From: Patescibacteria group bacterium
GTDB taxonomy: Bacteria > Patescibacteriota > Microgenomatia > UBA1406 > GWC2-37-13
Assembly: GCA_026004455.1 (NCBI GenBank)
Contig: BPJE01000001.1
Coordinates: 310,001 to 374,000, forward strand
Reading direction: 5' to 3'
Length of the DNA stretch: 64,000 nucleotides
Shown here one piece after another: positions 23,517 through 31,926 of the stretch. The position numbers and the translations under genes are program-made. How positions within the stretch are numbered: position 1 is the first letter of the stretch; the number at the start of each line of letters is the position of its first letter. The notes beneath the pieces were generated by a model. The model was not told the origin of the DNA, did not search any database, and saw nothing but the letters and a program-made list of their open reading frames with translations.

Positions 23517-24638
23517 TCAAGAAAGGAATGCTTTTAAAAAATCCTCTAAAATGAAATAATATTGCTCTAAGCTTTTTATATCCACCCATTCATTATCTGA
23601 ATGAAGACCTTGACCAATTGGGCCAAAAGTTACTCCATCACAACCAAATCGATTAAAATGCCTGATATCTGATCCACCATGTTTAACAATTGTTTTTGAT
23701 TTTTTTCTAGTGACTTTTTGAACTGATTTTTTTAATTTTAAAACAAAAGGATTTTTTTCTTCAGTGATTTGTGGTGGTTCAAATAAAATTATTTCAAGTT
23801 CTCCCTCTTTATCAATAATTTTTTTTATCTTATTTAAAAATAAATTTTTTCCTTTTTCAAAAGACAATCCTTTTAACTCTTCAGGAATATATCGACAATC
23901 AAAAGAAATAATTGCTTCATCTGGAATTTTGTTAAAAGTAGTATTGGTTGTTTCAATTTTTGCTAAATTAAAAGTTGTCTGCCAAGTTTCTTTTTTTGGA
24001 GTTGGATAATTTTTTAAAATGTTATTAACAATTTTATTGGCTAAAACTAAAGCATTTTTACCCTGCCATGGATAAGCGCCATGACCAGTAATGCCTTTAG
24101 TTTTAATTTTAAGCCATATAATTCCTTTAGCTTTGTTATTTATCCCAAAATCAGTTGGTTCACCAGCAACAACAAAATCAGCTCTCACTCCTTTTTCTAA
24201 TTGATAAAGCGTTCCTTTAAAGCCACCAACCTCCTCATCGGTAACCAGTTGTAATCCAATAGGTAAAGACACACCATGGCTTGTCTCGACAATTTTTTTA
24301 AACACCAAAATCTCAACTGCCGCTGCTGCTTTCATATCAATTGCTCCTCGACCATAAAGCTTGCCATTTTCCTCATATGGTTTAAATTGATTATCTTTTG
24401 CAGCAACTACATCTAAATGAGCATTTAAAATCACTTTAAATTTTTTTGGCCTTGTTGTTCCAGGATAAACTAAGGCTGAAGAAACACCATCTTTTTCAAA
24501 ATACTCAATTGTCAACCCTTTTACTCCTTTTAACTCTTCCAAACCCACCTCAAGAACTTTTTTTAACTTATCTTTATTTGATGAAACTGATGGAACTGAG
24601 ATAAGCGATTTAGACAAAGATAGGATTTTGGGTAACAT
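23517..24638 (-). CDS. M20-family metallopeptidase/deacylase (copy C)
   Basis: 373 aa, the last gene of the five-gene operon, 24 bp after the class I aminotransferase. All metal and catalytic motifs are present (HLDVVAAKD, GRGAIDMK, VTDEEVGG, GEPTDF, LHSDNEW). From about residue 64 to near the end it is identical in protein to copy A at 3.6 kb; the first 60 residues differ at about 16 positions. In characterised N-acylamino-acid racemase operons an M20-type L-desuccinylase removes the acyl group, so the same role is inferred here. Expression should depend on the operon attenuators. Confidence 0.85.
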   Translation of the reverse strand: MLPKILSLSKSLISVPSVSSNKDKLKKVLEVGLEELKGVKGLTIEYFEKDGVSSALVYPGTTRPKKFKVILNAHLDVVAAKDNQFKPYEENGKLYGRGAIDMKAAAAVEILVFKKIVETSHGVSLPIGLQLVTDEEVGGFKGTLYQLEKGVRADFVVAGEPTDFGINNKAKGIIWLKIKTKGITGHGAYPWQGKNALVLANKIVNNILKNYPTPKKETWQTTFNLAKIETTNTTFNKIPDEAIISFDCRYIPEELKGLSFEKGKNLFLNKIKKIIDKEGELEIILFEPPQITEEKNPFVLKLKKSVQKVTRKKSKTIVKHGGSDIRHFNRFGCDGVTFGPIGQGLHSDNEWVDIKSLEQYYFILEDFLKAFLS

Positions 24639-24662
24639 AAATTTAATTTTATTATAACAAAT

Positions 24663-25883
24663 TTATTCTATTAAAGCTTGCTTTACCCTGTTTAAAACTT
24701 CTATTATTTCTTCTTCAGATCCAGGGACTTTTATTCTAACATAAGAGTCGTCTAAGGGATAAGTTTTTATGAAATCAGAACCTCTTTCGGTGACAATTTG
24801 CCAGCGTCTAAGTCTTTGAAAAAAATTATCTACTGGTCCTTGAGCCAATAATATTGGAACAGCCTCATGAGTTGGAAAAACTCGAACGCCTAATTGTGTT
24901 AGGCCATTAATCAATTGTCTTTTTAATAAAACTGTTTTTTCTCTTATTTGTTGAAGATGAGGTTTTATTATTTCTGGTTTTAATACTTCGTTTAAAACCA
25001 ATTGTTGAGGGCCGCCAACCCCAAAAACAAGTTGTAAACTTTTATATAATTCTCCTAATTCTTTTGACATAATTGCGTATCCCACTCTTGCCCCAGCCAT
25101 ACCTAAACTTTTAGCAATACCACGCAAAACAATTAGGTTTGGGTATTGATCAACAAGATGAATTGCCGATTGATTATCATCAACTACATCACCATAAGCT
25201 TCATCAATAATAACTACATCTTTATGTTGGTTTGCTATTTCAACTAATTCTCTAATTGACTCTAAAGAAGAAAAATCACCAGTAGGATTATTGGGATTAT
25301 CAATATAGATAAAACGATGACCATTCATTTGCTTTCTTTGATCAATTAATAATCTTATTTTTTCATAGTAAGGCAAATCTAATGATGGTTGAATTGGTAG
25401 GTAAGGAAAATTTAAATAACCATTTTGTTTTTTTCCATGCGCCTCAACAAATGAAGCAATATTAGCAAATTGGGGGCCGATTCCTAATACTCCTATTTCT
25501 TCTTGAGTTGTTAAATCAGGTAATTGCCAGATAATTTTTGCTAAAATTCCATAACTACCAGGTCCATCAAAAATAATTTCATGATTACCTGATGAATCTA
25601 AACCAAATCTTTCTTCTATTAATCTACTTGGTTGTTCACAAAATCGATCTGGAGGATATTTCCAAAAAGCTTCAATTAAAGTACCGGTTTCTAGTGTTTG
25701 AATTAATATATCTTTTAAAACTTGAGGCGGCGGTTCATTTGAATCTCCTAAACCACAATCTATTAATGGTAGGTGAGTTAAAATTTCCAAACCACCATTA
25801 TCATCTTTATATTCACCTCTTTTTGAGGCATAATCAACTACTCGCCAAGGATCTCTTATTATTGGTGAAATTTTTTCTCCCAT
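24663..25883 (-). CDS. Class I/II PLP aminotransferase under a Phe-leader attenuator
   Basis: 406 aa, fold type I. NPNNPTGD and the following DEAYGD bind PLP and substrate. The Schiff-base Lys is in RGIAKSLGMAGARVGYA. It is closest in pattern to histidinol-phosphate/aromatic aminotransferases (HisC/HisH-like). Only an internal attenuator with five Phe codons separates it from the racemase gene, which suggests that its product is phenylalanine or a related hydrophobic amino acid; this is inference. The terminator stem ends 12 bp before the start codon and there is no clear Shine-Dalgarno. Confidence 0.8.
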   Translation of the reverse strand: MGEKISPIIRDPWRVVDYASKRGEYKDDNGGLEILTHLPLIDCGLGDSNEPPPQVLKDILIQTLETGTLIEAFWKYPPDRFCEQPSRLIEERFGLDSSGNHEIIFDGPGSYGILAKIIWQLPDLTTQEEIGVLGIGPQFANIASFVEAHGKKQNGYLNFPYLPIQPSLDLPYYEKIRLLIDQRKQMNGHRFIYIDNPNNPTGDFSSLESIRELVEIANQHKDVVIIDEAYGDVVDDNQSAIHLVDQYPNLIVLRGIAKSLGMAGARVGYAIMSKELGELYKSLQLVFGVGGPQQLVLNEVLKPEIIKPHLQQIREKTVLLKRQLINGLTQLGVRVFPTHEAVPILLAQGPVDNFFQRLRRWQIVTERGSDFIKTYPLDDSYVRIKVPGSEEEIIEVLNRVKQALIE

Positions 25884-25889
25884 AAAACT

Positions 25890-25912
25890 AAAAAACCCCG
25901 CTTTCGCGGGGC
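25890..25912 (-). terminator. Attenuator terminator before aminotransferase
   Basis: GC-only stem CCCCGC/GCGGGG (25896-25901 and 25906-25911), four-base loop, and a run of U on the minus-strand transcript. It overlaps the 3' arm of the antiterminator. Confidence 0.85.
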
Positions 25913-25940
25913 TTAAATTAATTTTTAATTTTAATTTACA

Positions 25941-26009
25941 TTAAAAAATCGCCCCGCAATAAAGTGGGGTAAAGAAAAAGAAAAAAATTGCATTAATTAA
26001 ATTTTTCAT
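25941..26009 (-). CDS. Phe-rich leader peptide
   Basis: A 22-codon ORF beginning MKNLINA and containing IFFFFFTPLYCG: five consecutive Phe codons and a sixth at the end. It is comparable in design to the E. coli pheL leader. It starts 15 bp after the stop codon of the racemase gene. Too short for the ORF track. Confidence 0.8.
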   Translation of the reverse strand: MKNLINAIFFFFFTPLYCGAIF

Positions 26010-26023
26010 AATCTATTGTTTTA

Positions 26024-27133
26024 TCAACTAATTTCTAATTTTTCAATTAAGTATTTTCTAATTTTTCTTTCATCAATTTCAAAACCTAAGCCGGGTTTAT
26101 TAGGAACCTCAACAAAACCTTTATTATCAACAAAAAAACTTTCTTTAACTAAGTCATCTTTATAAAAAAAATTTACCGGTGACATATCTGCAGGATACAT
26201 ATAATTCGGCAATGATGAAATAGCAATATTAAATGCCCGACCAATTCCTGTTTCTAACATACCACCACACCATACTCCAATATTATTTTTTTGACATAAA
26301 TCATGTATTTTTTTACTTTCTAAAAGCCCACCAACTCGACCTGGTTTAATATTAATTATTTGACAAGCTTTAAGATAGATGGCTTTTCTGGCATCTTCTA
26401 CTGATAAAATACTTTCATCCAAACAGATGGGTGTTTTTATCTTTTTTTGCAGTACTGAGTGATCAATAATATCATCATCAGCTAATGGTTGTTCAATCAT
26501 CATTAAATTAAATTTATCAAGGGTTTTAAATATATTAATGTCTTCTAAAGTATATGCCGAATTTGCATCAACCATTAATGGTATATCTCCATATTTATTT
26601 CTTATTGCTTCAACTACTCTTACATCCCAATTAGGCTGAATTTTTATTTTTATTCTTTGAAAACCCTGGCTTAATCTTAAACTAACTTCATCTAAAGTTT
26701 CTTCTAATGTTTTTTTAATTCCAATACTTTCACCGACAGGAATTTTATTTTTTATCCCACCAAGAATTTTTTTAAGAGATTTTTTTTCTTTTAATGAAAT
26801 TATCATCCAAACAGCATTTTCTAAACCAGTTTTGGCAAAATTATGGTTTTTGATTGGTTTTAAAAAAATCATTAACTCCTCAACTGTTTTAAATTCTTTA
26901 TTTAAAACCAAAGGTGCAATATATTTTTTTAATACCAACATACAAATATCAGTTGTTTCAGGTTTGTAAAATGGAAATGGTAACGCAGCACTTTCTCCAA
27001 AACCAACAAAACCATCATTTGTTTCTACTTTCACAACAACTGTTGGTTTTTCATAAATTGTACCAAAACTAGTGGTAAACGAAGTTACCATCGGAATCGC
27101 AACTTTATATAAAGTGATTTTTTTAATTTTCAT
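26024..27133 (-). CDS. N-acylamino-acid racemase / o-succinylbenzoate synthase-like enolase
   Basis: 369 aa, muconate-lactonising subgroup of the enolase superfamily. The catalytic KxK is in RIKIKIQPNWD; metal ligands are in LMVDANSAYT, MMIEQPL and ICLDESI; the second base Lys is in INIKPGRVGG; and WCGGMLETGIGRA is typical of the OSBS/NSAR family. No other menaquinone genes are present, so racemisation of N-acyl hydrophobic amino acids is more likely than OSBS activity. It is the third gene of the operon, 4 bp after the ligase-like gene. Confidence 0.85.
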   Translation of the reverse strand: MKIKKITLYKVAIPMVTSFTTSFGTIYEKPTVVVKVETNDGFVGFGESAALPFPFYKPETTDICMLVLKKYIAPLVLNKEFKTVEELMIFLKPIKNHNFAKTGLENAVWMIISLKEKKSLKKILGGIKNKIPVGESIGIKKTLEETLDEVSLRLSQGFQRIKIKIQPNWDVRVVEAIRNKYGDIPLMVDANSAYTLEDINIFKTLDKFNLMMIEQPLADDDIIDHSVLQKKIKTPICLDESILSVEDARKAIYLKACQIINIKPGRVGGLLESKKIHDLCQKNNIGVWCGGMLETGIGRAFNIAISSLPNYMYPADMSPVNFFYKDDLVKESFFVDNKGFVEVPNKPGLGFEIDERKIRKYLIEKLEIS

Positions 27134-27137
27134 AAAT

Positions 27138-28646
27138 TTATTTTACAATTACCCTTCTTGATTTAACAAGATCAATTAATGATTTATTTAATGGTCCTCC
27201 ATGTTTATCAACAAATTTTAAGGCTCGGTCAGCTCCGTTAGCTTTATTTTGTAAAACCCATAGTGGATAACGTAATAATCTTTGTTCTTGTTGACTAAGA
27301 CCTCTAGCGGCAATCTCTAAAATTTTACTAGCAAAATTATAAACAGATAAGCCTGCAATTTCACCTTGAAGTCCATCTTGTATTGACTTATTTCTTAATT
27401 CTCTTAACATTTCCCATGGGTATTGATTTAAGTAACTCCATGCTTCATCTAAATTTCTAATTAGTCCCGCTTGAATAGCTGAAGGTGCTATTATTACTGA
27501 TTGCGCAACATCTTCACCCATATTCAAAAGTTCTTGATCTGGAAAATTAGCTCCTGGATCTCTTCCTTCAATCCACATAGATGTAGCAAATTGATTAAAA
27601 ATTTCTTCAACTTTTGTTGTGTGTATATCTTCTAAAGCGCTAATAAAATCATCTAAGGGGAAATTCTCGGAATTTAAAGAAAAACGAATACGAGCGCTAG
27701 CAAATTGAGCAAACTGCATTGCAACAAAATGATCGATTTGAGGTTCTACTACTACTGGTTGTGGAGGAAAACTGTTAAATAAATCTCTTAGTCTAATCGC
27801 TTGCCAACTTTTTCCTTTTAAATAATTAATTACCGATGGGTTACTTGGAATTACTAGAATTCTATCACCTACGTTTTTGTATTCTTCGTTTGCGCCTCCT
27901 GATAAAACAAAATGAATTGCGGTATCCTTACCAAACATCCAGTTAAAATATTGGGATAAATTATGAAAGGGTTGCTCTGGAAATTGAGAAACCCTTCTAT
28001 CACCAGAAACTTTTGAATATTTCATCATTCTATCCCACATTGTTAATCTAGATTCTTTGTAAGAAGAAGGTCTTCCTTCTTCAAAAGGACTATTAGCAAA
28101 TAAGCCAATAAAAGCAGCTCCTGCGCCAATTATTACACTGCAAGCTCTAGCAGCCTCATAAACTTCAACCCCTGTCGATGGACTATTTTGCGCTCTTGCA
28201 TCAATACCAGCAGTATGATCCCAACCTCGATACCAAAGATATGGATATATTCCTTTAGGAGCAACAAAAGCTTTATATGTTTCTAAATCCCTTTTTCCTA
28301 AGGGATGAATTGACATATTAATAACTGAAGCTCCTTCATTTTCTAAAGCCTCTTGAACCATCTGTAAATCAACCTTCATTAATTCAGCTAAAGACTCCAA
28401 AGATGATTGATATGGAATTGAGGTTTCTTGTAAATTAAATCCATTATCCAATCCTTGTTCTCCAAATTGGTTTGTTTTAACGCCAATTATAGTATTTCCG
28501 GCGAAGTCCATTATTGGATTAAAACCATTTTTTTCATGTATATTGATAAGGGATTTAAAGAAATTTGGACTTACACCATGGGGTAAACCTGTTTTAATAT
28601 TAGTAATTGATTTTTCTATTTCCGCACCAAAAGTTCTTTCTCTCAT
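27138..28646 (-). CDS. Glutamate-cysteine ligase-like (GCS2-type) amino acid ligase
   Basis: 502 aa. The N-terminal TFGAEIEKSI matches the G-[AV]-E-x-E start of GCS-type ligases. The segments VINMSIHPLG, SPSTGVEVYEAARA and especially GLFANSPFEEGRPSSYKESRLTMW recall the plant/proteobacterial GCS2 pattern LFANSPFTEG. These enzymes form gamma-glutamyl amide bonds with ATP. In an operon with a racemase, two aminotransferases and a deacylase it may attach or use a glutamyl group on an amino acid rather than make glutathione (no gshB is seen). Second gene, 4 bp after the class III aminotransferase. Confidence 0.6.
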   Translation of the reverse strand: MRERTFGAEIEKSITNIKTGLPHGVSPNFFKSLINIHEKNGFNPIMDFAGNTIIGVKTNQFGEQGLDNGFNLQETSIPYQSSLESLAELMKVDLQMVQEALENEGASVINMSIHPLGKRDLETYKAFVAPKGIYPYLWYRGWDHTAGIDARAQNSPSTGVEVYEAARACSVIIGAGAAFIGLFANSPFEEGRPSSYKESRLTMWDRMMKYSKVSGDRRVSQFPEQPFHNLSQYFNWMFGKDTAIHFVLSGGANEEYKNVGDRILVIPSNPSVINYLKGKSWQAIRLRDLFNSFPPQPVVVEPQIDHFVAMQFAQFASARIRFSLNSENFPLDDFISALEDIHTTKVEEIFNQFATSMWIEGRDPGANFPDQELLNMGEDVAQSVIIAPSAIQAGLIRNLDEAWSYLNQYPWEMLRELRNKSIQDGLQGEIAGLSVYNFASKILEIAARGLSQQEQRLLRYPLWVLQNKANGADRALKFVDKHGGPLNKSLIDLVKSRRVIVK

Positions 28647-28650
28647 ATTT

Positions 28651-30330
28651 TTATCTATTCAACCCTGATGGGTTTTTTGAACTGTTAAAACTATTAATTA
28701 CTTCTTGGGGAACTATTTCAGGACTTAATGTAACTGCTGTTTCATCAGATGTTAGTTTAACATTTTCCATTACTTCTAAAATTCCTCGGCAAGTGGCTTC
28801 GGTTATGTTTTTGATTGTTTCGGGATATTCTAAAAGCATCGGTTGGAAACGAATAACCCCAGGTAAGGCTCCCACCAAAATTCCATATTTAATTAAAAGA
28901 TGCCATTGGATTAATTCCATTAGTTCTTTTGAACCAACATCAATTCCGCGGTTCATTCTTAAACCTCTTAAGTTTAAACCAAATTTTTGTGCCACCTCAT
29001 CAATTATTTGAGCGTTTTCGTCAATAATTTGTTGAATTTTTGGTTGAGTGACAAACTCTGCCACTAACATAGCTCTAATTAAACCGCCATTTCCCGAGTT
29101 TGTGGTAATCATTGATAAAGGATAAGCCTTTTCTGCGATTTTTTTTGGAATCAACATCATTCCATACGGTTGACCGTTTAAAGCAGATTTAGCTGTTGTT
29201 AAAACAAGATGAGAATATGAAGCTAATTCTGGCAAATGATCAATTCTCCAATAAAAACCGGTTCTTCCTGTTCCTTGTTGAACTGTGTCAATAATAATTG
29301 GTAAAGAATAACCATTAGTTCCTTCCCTTAAAACTTCTACTAATTCTTTTACTAATTGATGATCAGCCGGAACAATACCAGCATCACCAACAATTGGTTC
29401 TAAAATTACATCTGTTGCTTCACCGTTAGCAATTTTCTCTTTAACTATTTTTAAAAATAATTCTTTATTTTCAGCTGTTGGTACAGGTAAACAACGGTCT
29501 ACCCATAAAGGACCACCACGATTTTCAACCTGTTTAGCAACACCAAAGCCTGTACCTTCTTTTGCTGTTCCAAGTCCTCCACACCAAGTACCATCTATTT
29601 GAAGTACTCTTGGATTTTTACCGGGAAACACAGATTCTCCATAAGCACAAACAGCCTCAATTGCTGCACTATTTACTGCTGTACCTGAACTTTCAGAAAA
29701 AAAATAAACTTCTTCAGGATTGGGGTATAAACTCTTAAAATACTCAGCAGCAATTATTTGATGAATTCCAGGATGATATGGTAAACAAAAATTATCACCC
29801 CTACCATCAAAAGAAAGAATTGATTGTATTACAGATGAAGCAGGAAATTCAGCCCCTAAATTTAATGAAGTAGCTGATCCTAAAACATCATGAAATATTC
29901 CATCAAAATGTCCTTTTAATCCTTGATTTGACGCACCAAAAATTTCTTTAAGTCCTCCTCTTTGTCTTAATAAAGGAATACCATCAAGTTGCCAAACTAA
30001 TGTTGGAGAGGTAAAAACATTTCGGGCTCTTTCTATCCATCTAGCCCCCTCTAGATTAAACCACACAGAACGTTTTGGGTTAAACCTTTTTCCTTTAGTT
30101 GAGTCATCACTTAAAATATAAGCTAATCTTATAGCTCCCGCGTATAATCTTTCACTTTGAGCTAATTGAGCTTCGATAATAGCTTGTTCTGTAGGCGTTA
30201 AATCAATTCCTAAATTATTTATTACCGATTTTAAAGACCTTCGGCCCGTTTCAAAAATAACATTTACGTGCATTTGCAATTCTTCAGGTAAACGTCTCTC
30301 TCTTGCTGTTAAATTAAATTGCCTTTCCAT
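28651..30330 (-). CDS. Class III PLP aminotransferase-like protein (operon gene 1)
   Basis: 559 aa, longer than the usual 400-460. The family signatures are FFSESSGTAVNSAAIEA, the PLP-ring Asp in PIIIDTVQQGTGRTGFYW, and the probable Schiff-base Lys in TTAKSALNGQPYG. An N-terminal extension of about 120 residues is not typical. Class III enzymes move amino groups between omega-amino or alpha-amino donors and keto acids. It is the first gene behind the second branched-chain attenuator and starts the five-gene operon. No Shine-Dalgarno is visible. Substrate unknown. Confidence 0.75.
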   Translation of the reverse strand: MERQFNLTARERRLPEELQMHVNVIFETGRRSLKSVINNLGIDLTPTEQAIIEAQLAQSERLYAGAIRLAYILSDDSTKGKRFNPKRSVWFNLEGARWIERARNVFTSPTLVWQLDGIPLLRQRGGLKEIFGASNQGLKGHFDGIFHDVLGSATSLNLGAEFPASSVIQSILSFDGRGDNFCLPYHPGIHQIIAAEYFKSLYPNPEEVYFFSESSGTAVNSAAIEAVCAYGESVFPGKNPRVLQIDGTWCGGLGTAKEGTGFGVAKQVENRGGPLWVDRCLPVPTAENKELFLKIVKEKIANGEATDVILEPIVGDAGIVPADHQLVKELVEVLREGTNGYSLPIIIDTVQQGTGRTGFYWRIDHLPELASYSHLVLTTAKSALNGQPYGMMLIPKKIAEKAYPLSMITTNSGNGGLIRAMLVAEFVTQPKIQQIIDENAQIIDEVAQKFGLNLRGLRMNRGIDVGSKELMELIQWHLLIKYGILVGALPGVIRFQPMLLEYPETIKNITEATCRGILEVMENVKLTSDETAVTLSPEIVPQEVINSFNSSKNPSGLNR

Positions 30331-30385
30331 ATTTTATTTTTTCACTACTATGACTAAAACTTATAAATTTTTAAAATTAACCTAC

Positions 30386-30411
30386 AAAAAAACCCGCCTT
30401 TTTGGCGGGAG
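30386..30411 (-). terminator. Attenuator terminator before the five-gene operon
   Basis: Stem CCCGCC/GGCGGG (30393-30398 and 30404-30409), five-base loop, and a run of seven U on the minus-strand transcript. It overlaps the antiterminator arm 30404-30411. Confidence 0.85.
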
Positions 30412-30449
30412 TTTTAAAAAAGTTTTATCAATCAAATCATCCTCCCGCC

Positions 30450-30506
30450 TTAAGCGGTAATAAGAATAAAGAGGACGAAAATGATTGATAAAACCTTAGT
30501 TTTCAT
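30450..30506 (-). CDS. Leader peptide rich in Ile/Val/Leu (locus 2)
   Basis: Encodes MKTKVLSIIFVLFILITA, differing from the locus 1 peptide only at residue 10 (Phe for Ile). The codons for the Ile/Val/Leu run lie in the 5' arm of the P1 helix and just after it. Confidence 0.75.
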   Translation of the reverse strand: MKTKVLSIIFVLFILITA

Positions 30507-30519
30507 GTTTTAAAAATAT

Positions 30520-30525
30520 ATTATA
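30520..30525 (-). promoter_or_regulatory. -10 element of attenuator locus 2
   Basis: TATAAT on the minus strand, 13 bp before the leader ATG, at the same place as in locus 1. An 8-bp duplication (ATAACACA) upstream moves the TTGCAA of locus 1 out of register, so the -35 is not clear. Confidence 0.5.
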
Positions 30526-30733
30526 ACACAATAACACAATTTTTTATTTTTGCAATAATTTATAGTTTTTTATAAAAATTTGTGGTAAAAATAGATTAAA
30601 AATTGATATTAATAGTATAAATTTATAGATTAAAAAGTTTATATAAAAAAACAATTTTTTTATCATAATTTATTGAATTCAAGCTTTCTAATTATTGATT
30701 TTTTTTGCCATATATGATATATTATGGGTTATT

Positions 30734-31594
30734 ATGGATAATCTTTTGATACCGTCTTTAGTTGATAAATTTATTAAATACTTAGAATCTCAAGGAAAAT
30801 CAAGTTTTACCATCATAGCCTATAAAAAAGACTTAGAACAGTTTGTTGGTTATTTGACTAGTAAAGAAATAAATGATATTCGTGAAGTAAAAAAGGATGA
30901 TATTTCTTCTTTTATTAATAAATTAATTACTGATGGCTATACAAAAAAATCAGCCTCAAGAAAACTTAATTCTATCAGAACTTTTTTTCGCTACCTCAAA
31001 AATGAGGGAATACTTGAACAAAATCCATCTCTTGACGTTTCTCATCCAAAATATGCTCAAGCATTACCAAGAATTTTTAGCAAATTAGAGTATAGAGCGC
31101 TTCGCGATTATGCTAAAGAAGATCCAAGAACCTATGCTTTAGTTGAAACCCTTCTTCAAACTGGAATGAAAATTGGGGAGCTTGCAAATTTAAGGATTGA
31201 AGATATTAAAGAAAAAACAATTTATATCAGGCCATATGGCAAATCACCAAGTCGCGAAGTACCAATTAATAAAGCTTTAAAAAGGGCTCTTGATGAGTAT
31301 TTAAAAGTTAGACCAAATGGAAAAACTAACCATCTTTTTATCACTCGTACTGGTAATCAGCTCTTAATAAGAAACATTAGACAAATAATTGATCGTTGTT
31401 TTAAAGAGGTGGGAATTGAAAATGCAACAGTTAATGATTTACGAAATACTTTTATTGCTCATCAACTCCAAAACGGCGCCTCAATTGAATATATTGCTCA
31501 ACTTGTTGGTCATAAAAGACTTTCTTCAACTGAGCGATTTTTAACCTTAGTTAAAGAAGAAACAAAAAGAAAAGAAGCTTTAGGAGAGCTTTAA
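30734..31594 (+). CDS. XerC/D-like tyrosine recombinase lacking the catalytic Tyr
   Basis: 286 aa from the ATG at 30734 (the track start at 30695 is too early). It has the SAM-like N-terminal core-binding domain and the catalytic fold: TGMKIGELANLRIEDI, the beta-hairpin Lys in YGKSPSREVPI, VNDLRNTFIAHQLQNGAS and LVGHKRLSSTERF. Compared with XerD the first catalytic Arg is Lys (GMRxxEL to GMKIGEL), the HxxR His is Asn, and the nucleophilic Tyr (QIYTHV) is Phe (ERFLTL). It probably binds DNA without recombining it, perhaps as a regulator or structural partner. Confidence 0.8.
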   Translation: MDNLLIPSLVDKFIKYLESQGKSSFTIIAYKKDLEQFVGYLTSKEINDIREVKKDDISSFINKLITDGYTKKSASRKLNSIRTFFRYLKNEGILEQNPSLDVSHPKYAQALPRIFSKLEYRALRDYAKEDPRTYALVETLLQTGMKIGELANLRIEDIKEKTIYIRPYGKSPSREVPINKALKRALDEYLKVRPNGKTNHLFITRTGNQLLIRNIRQIIDRCFKEVGIENATVNDLRNTFIAHQLQNGASIEYIAQLVGHKRLSSTERFLTLVKEETKRKEALGEL

Positions 31595-31595
31595 T

Positions 31596-31898
31596 TTATT
31601 TTTTTATCTCAAAAACTTCAAATATTTCTTTTACATCTTGAAAATAAATTTCAATATTATCAACACGACTAATTGGTGGGCCTTGTTTTAAAAGAGAGAT
31701 CATTTTATTGATTTTTTCTTCATCATCGCTTTGAATTACTACTTCCACTCCGCCGTTTTTTCCAAACACTTCAGGGCGGTCATAAACATTTCTTACCCAA
31801 CCAGTAACACCAATTATTTTTGCCTGGATTTTTGTCCAAGCACGAAAACCGACTCCAATAACATTACCTTTTATGTATAAATGAGCTTGTTTGAGCAT
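31596..31898 (-). CDS. acyP: Acylphosphatase
   Basis: 100 aa from the ATG at 31898 (MLKQAHLYIKG); the upstream part in the track has unlikely composition. The family motifs are VGVGFRAWTKIQAK, with the catalytic Arg, and GVTGWVRNVYDRPE, with the catalytic Asn. It hydrolyses acyl phosphates. It ends 1 bp after the convergent recombinase gene. Confidence 0.9.
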   Translation of the reverse strand: MLKQAHLYIKGNVIGVGFRAWTKIQAKIIGVTGWVRNVYDRPEVFGKNGGVEVVIQSDDEEKINKMISLLKQGPPISRVDNIEIYFQDVKEIFEVFEIKK

Positions 31899-31926
31899 AG
31901 TATAACTATTATAACAGTTATAACAG

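Larger units (their letters stand above)
25890..26009 (-). promoter_or_regulatory. Phenylalanine-type transcription attenuator (locus 3)
   Basis: It lies between the racemase and aminotransferase genes. Three competing pairings are visible on the minus-strand RNA: a pause hairpin CCCC/GGGG (25966-25969 with 25952-25955), an antiterminator GCGGGGC (25951-25957) with GCCCCGC (25906-25912), and the terminator. Stalling on the Phe run (codons 9-13, 25971-25985) would cover the first arm of the pause hairpin and favour the antiterminator. Fast translation to the stop at 25941 covers the antiterminator arm and favours termination. This is the pheL scheme. Confidence 0.82.
30386..30506 (-). promoter_or_regulatory. 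Transcription attenuator with Ile/Val/Leu leader peptide (locus 2)
   Basis: Near copy of the element at 8993-9118. P1 is 13 bp (30482-30494 with 30422-30434). The antiterminator is 8 bp (30442-30449 with 30404-30411), its 5' arm lying directly after the leader stop codon. The terminator follows. Loop sequences and distances differ a little from locus 1 while all helices and the leader peptide are kept, which argues for function. It controls transcription into the class III aminotransferase operon. Confidence 0.8.

Noticed and set aside
26024-27133. Menaquinone o-succinylbenzoate synthase
   Set aside because: No other men genes nearby; the company of an M20 deacylase and aminotransferases fits the racemase activity better, although the two are hard to separate by sequence.
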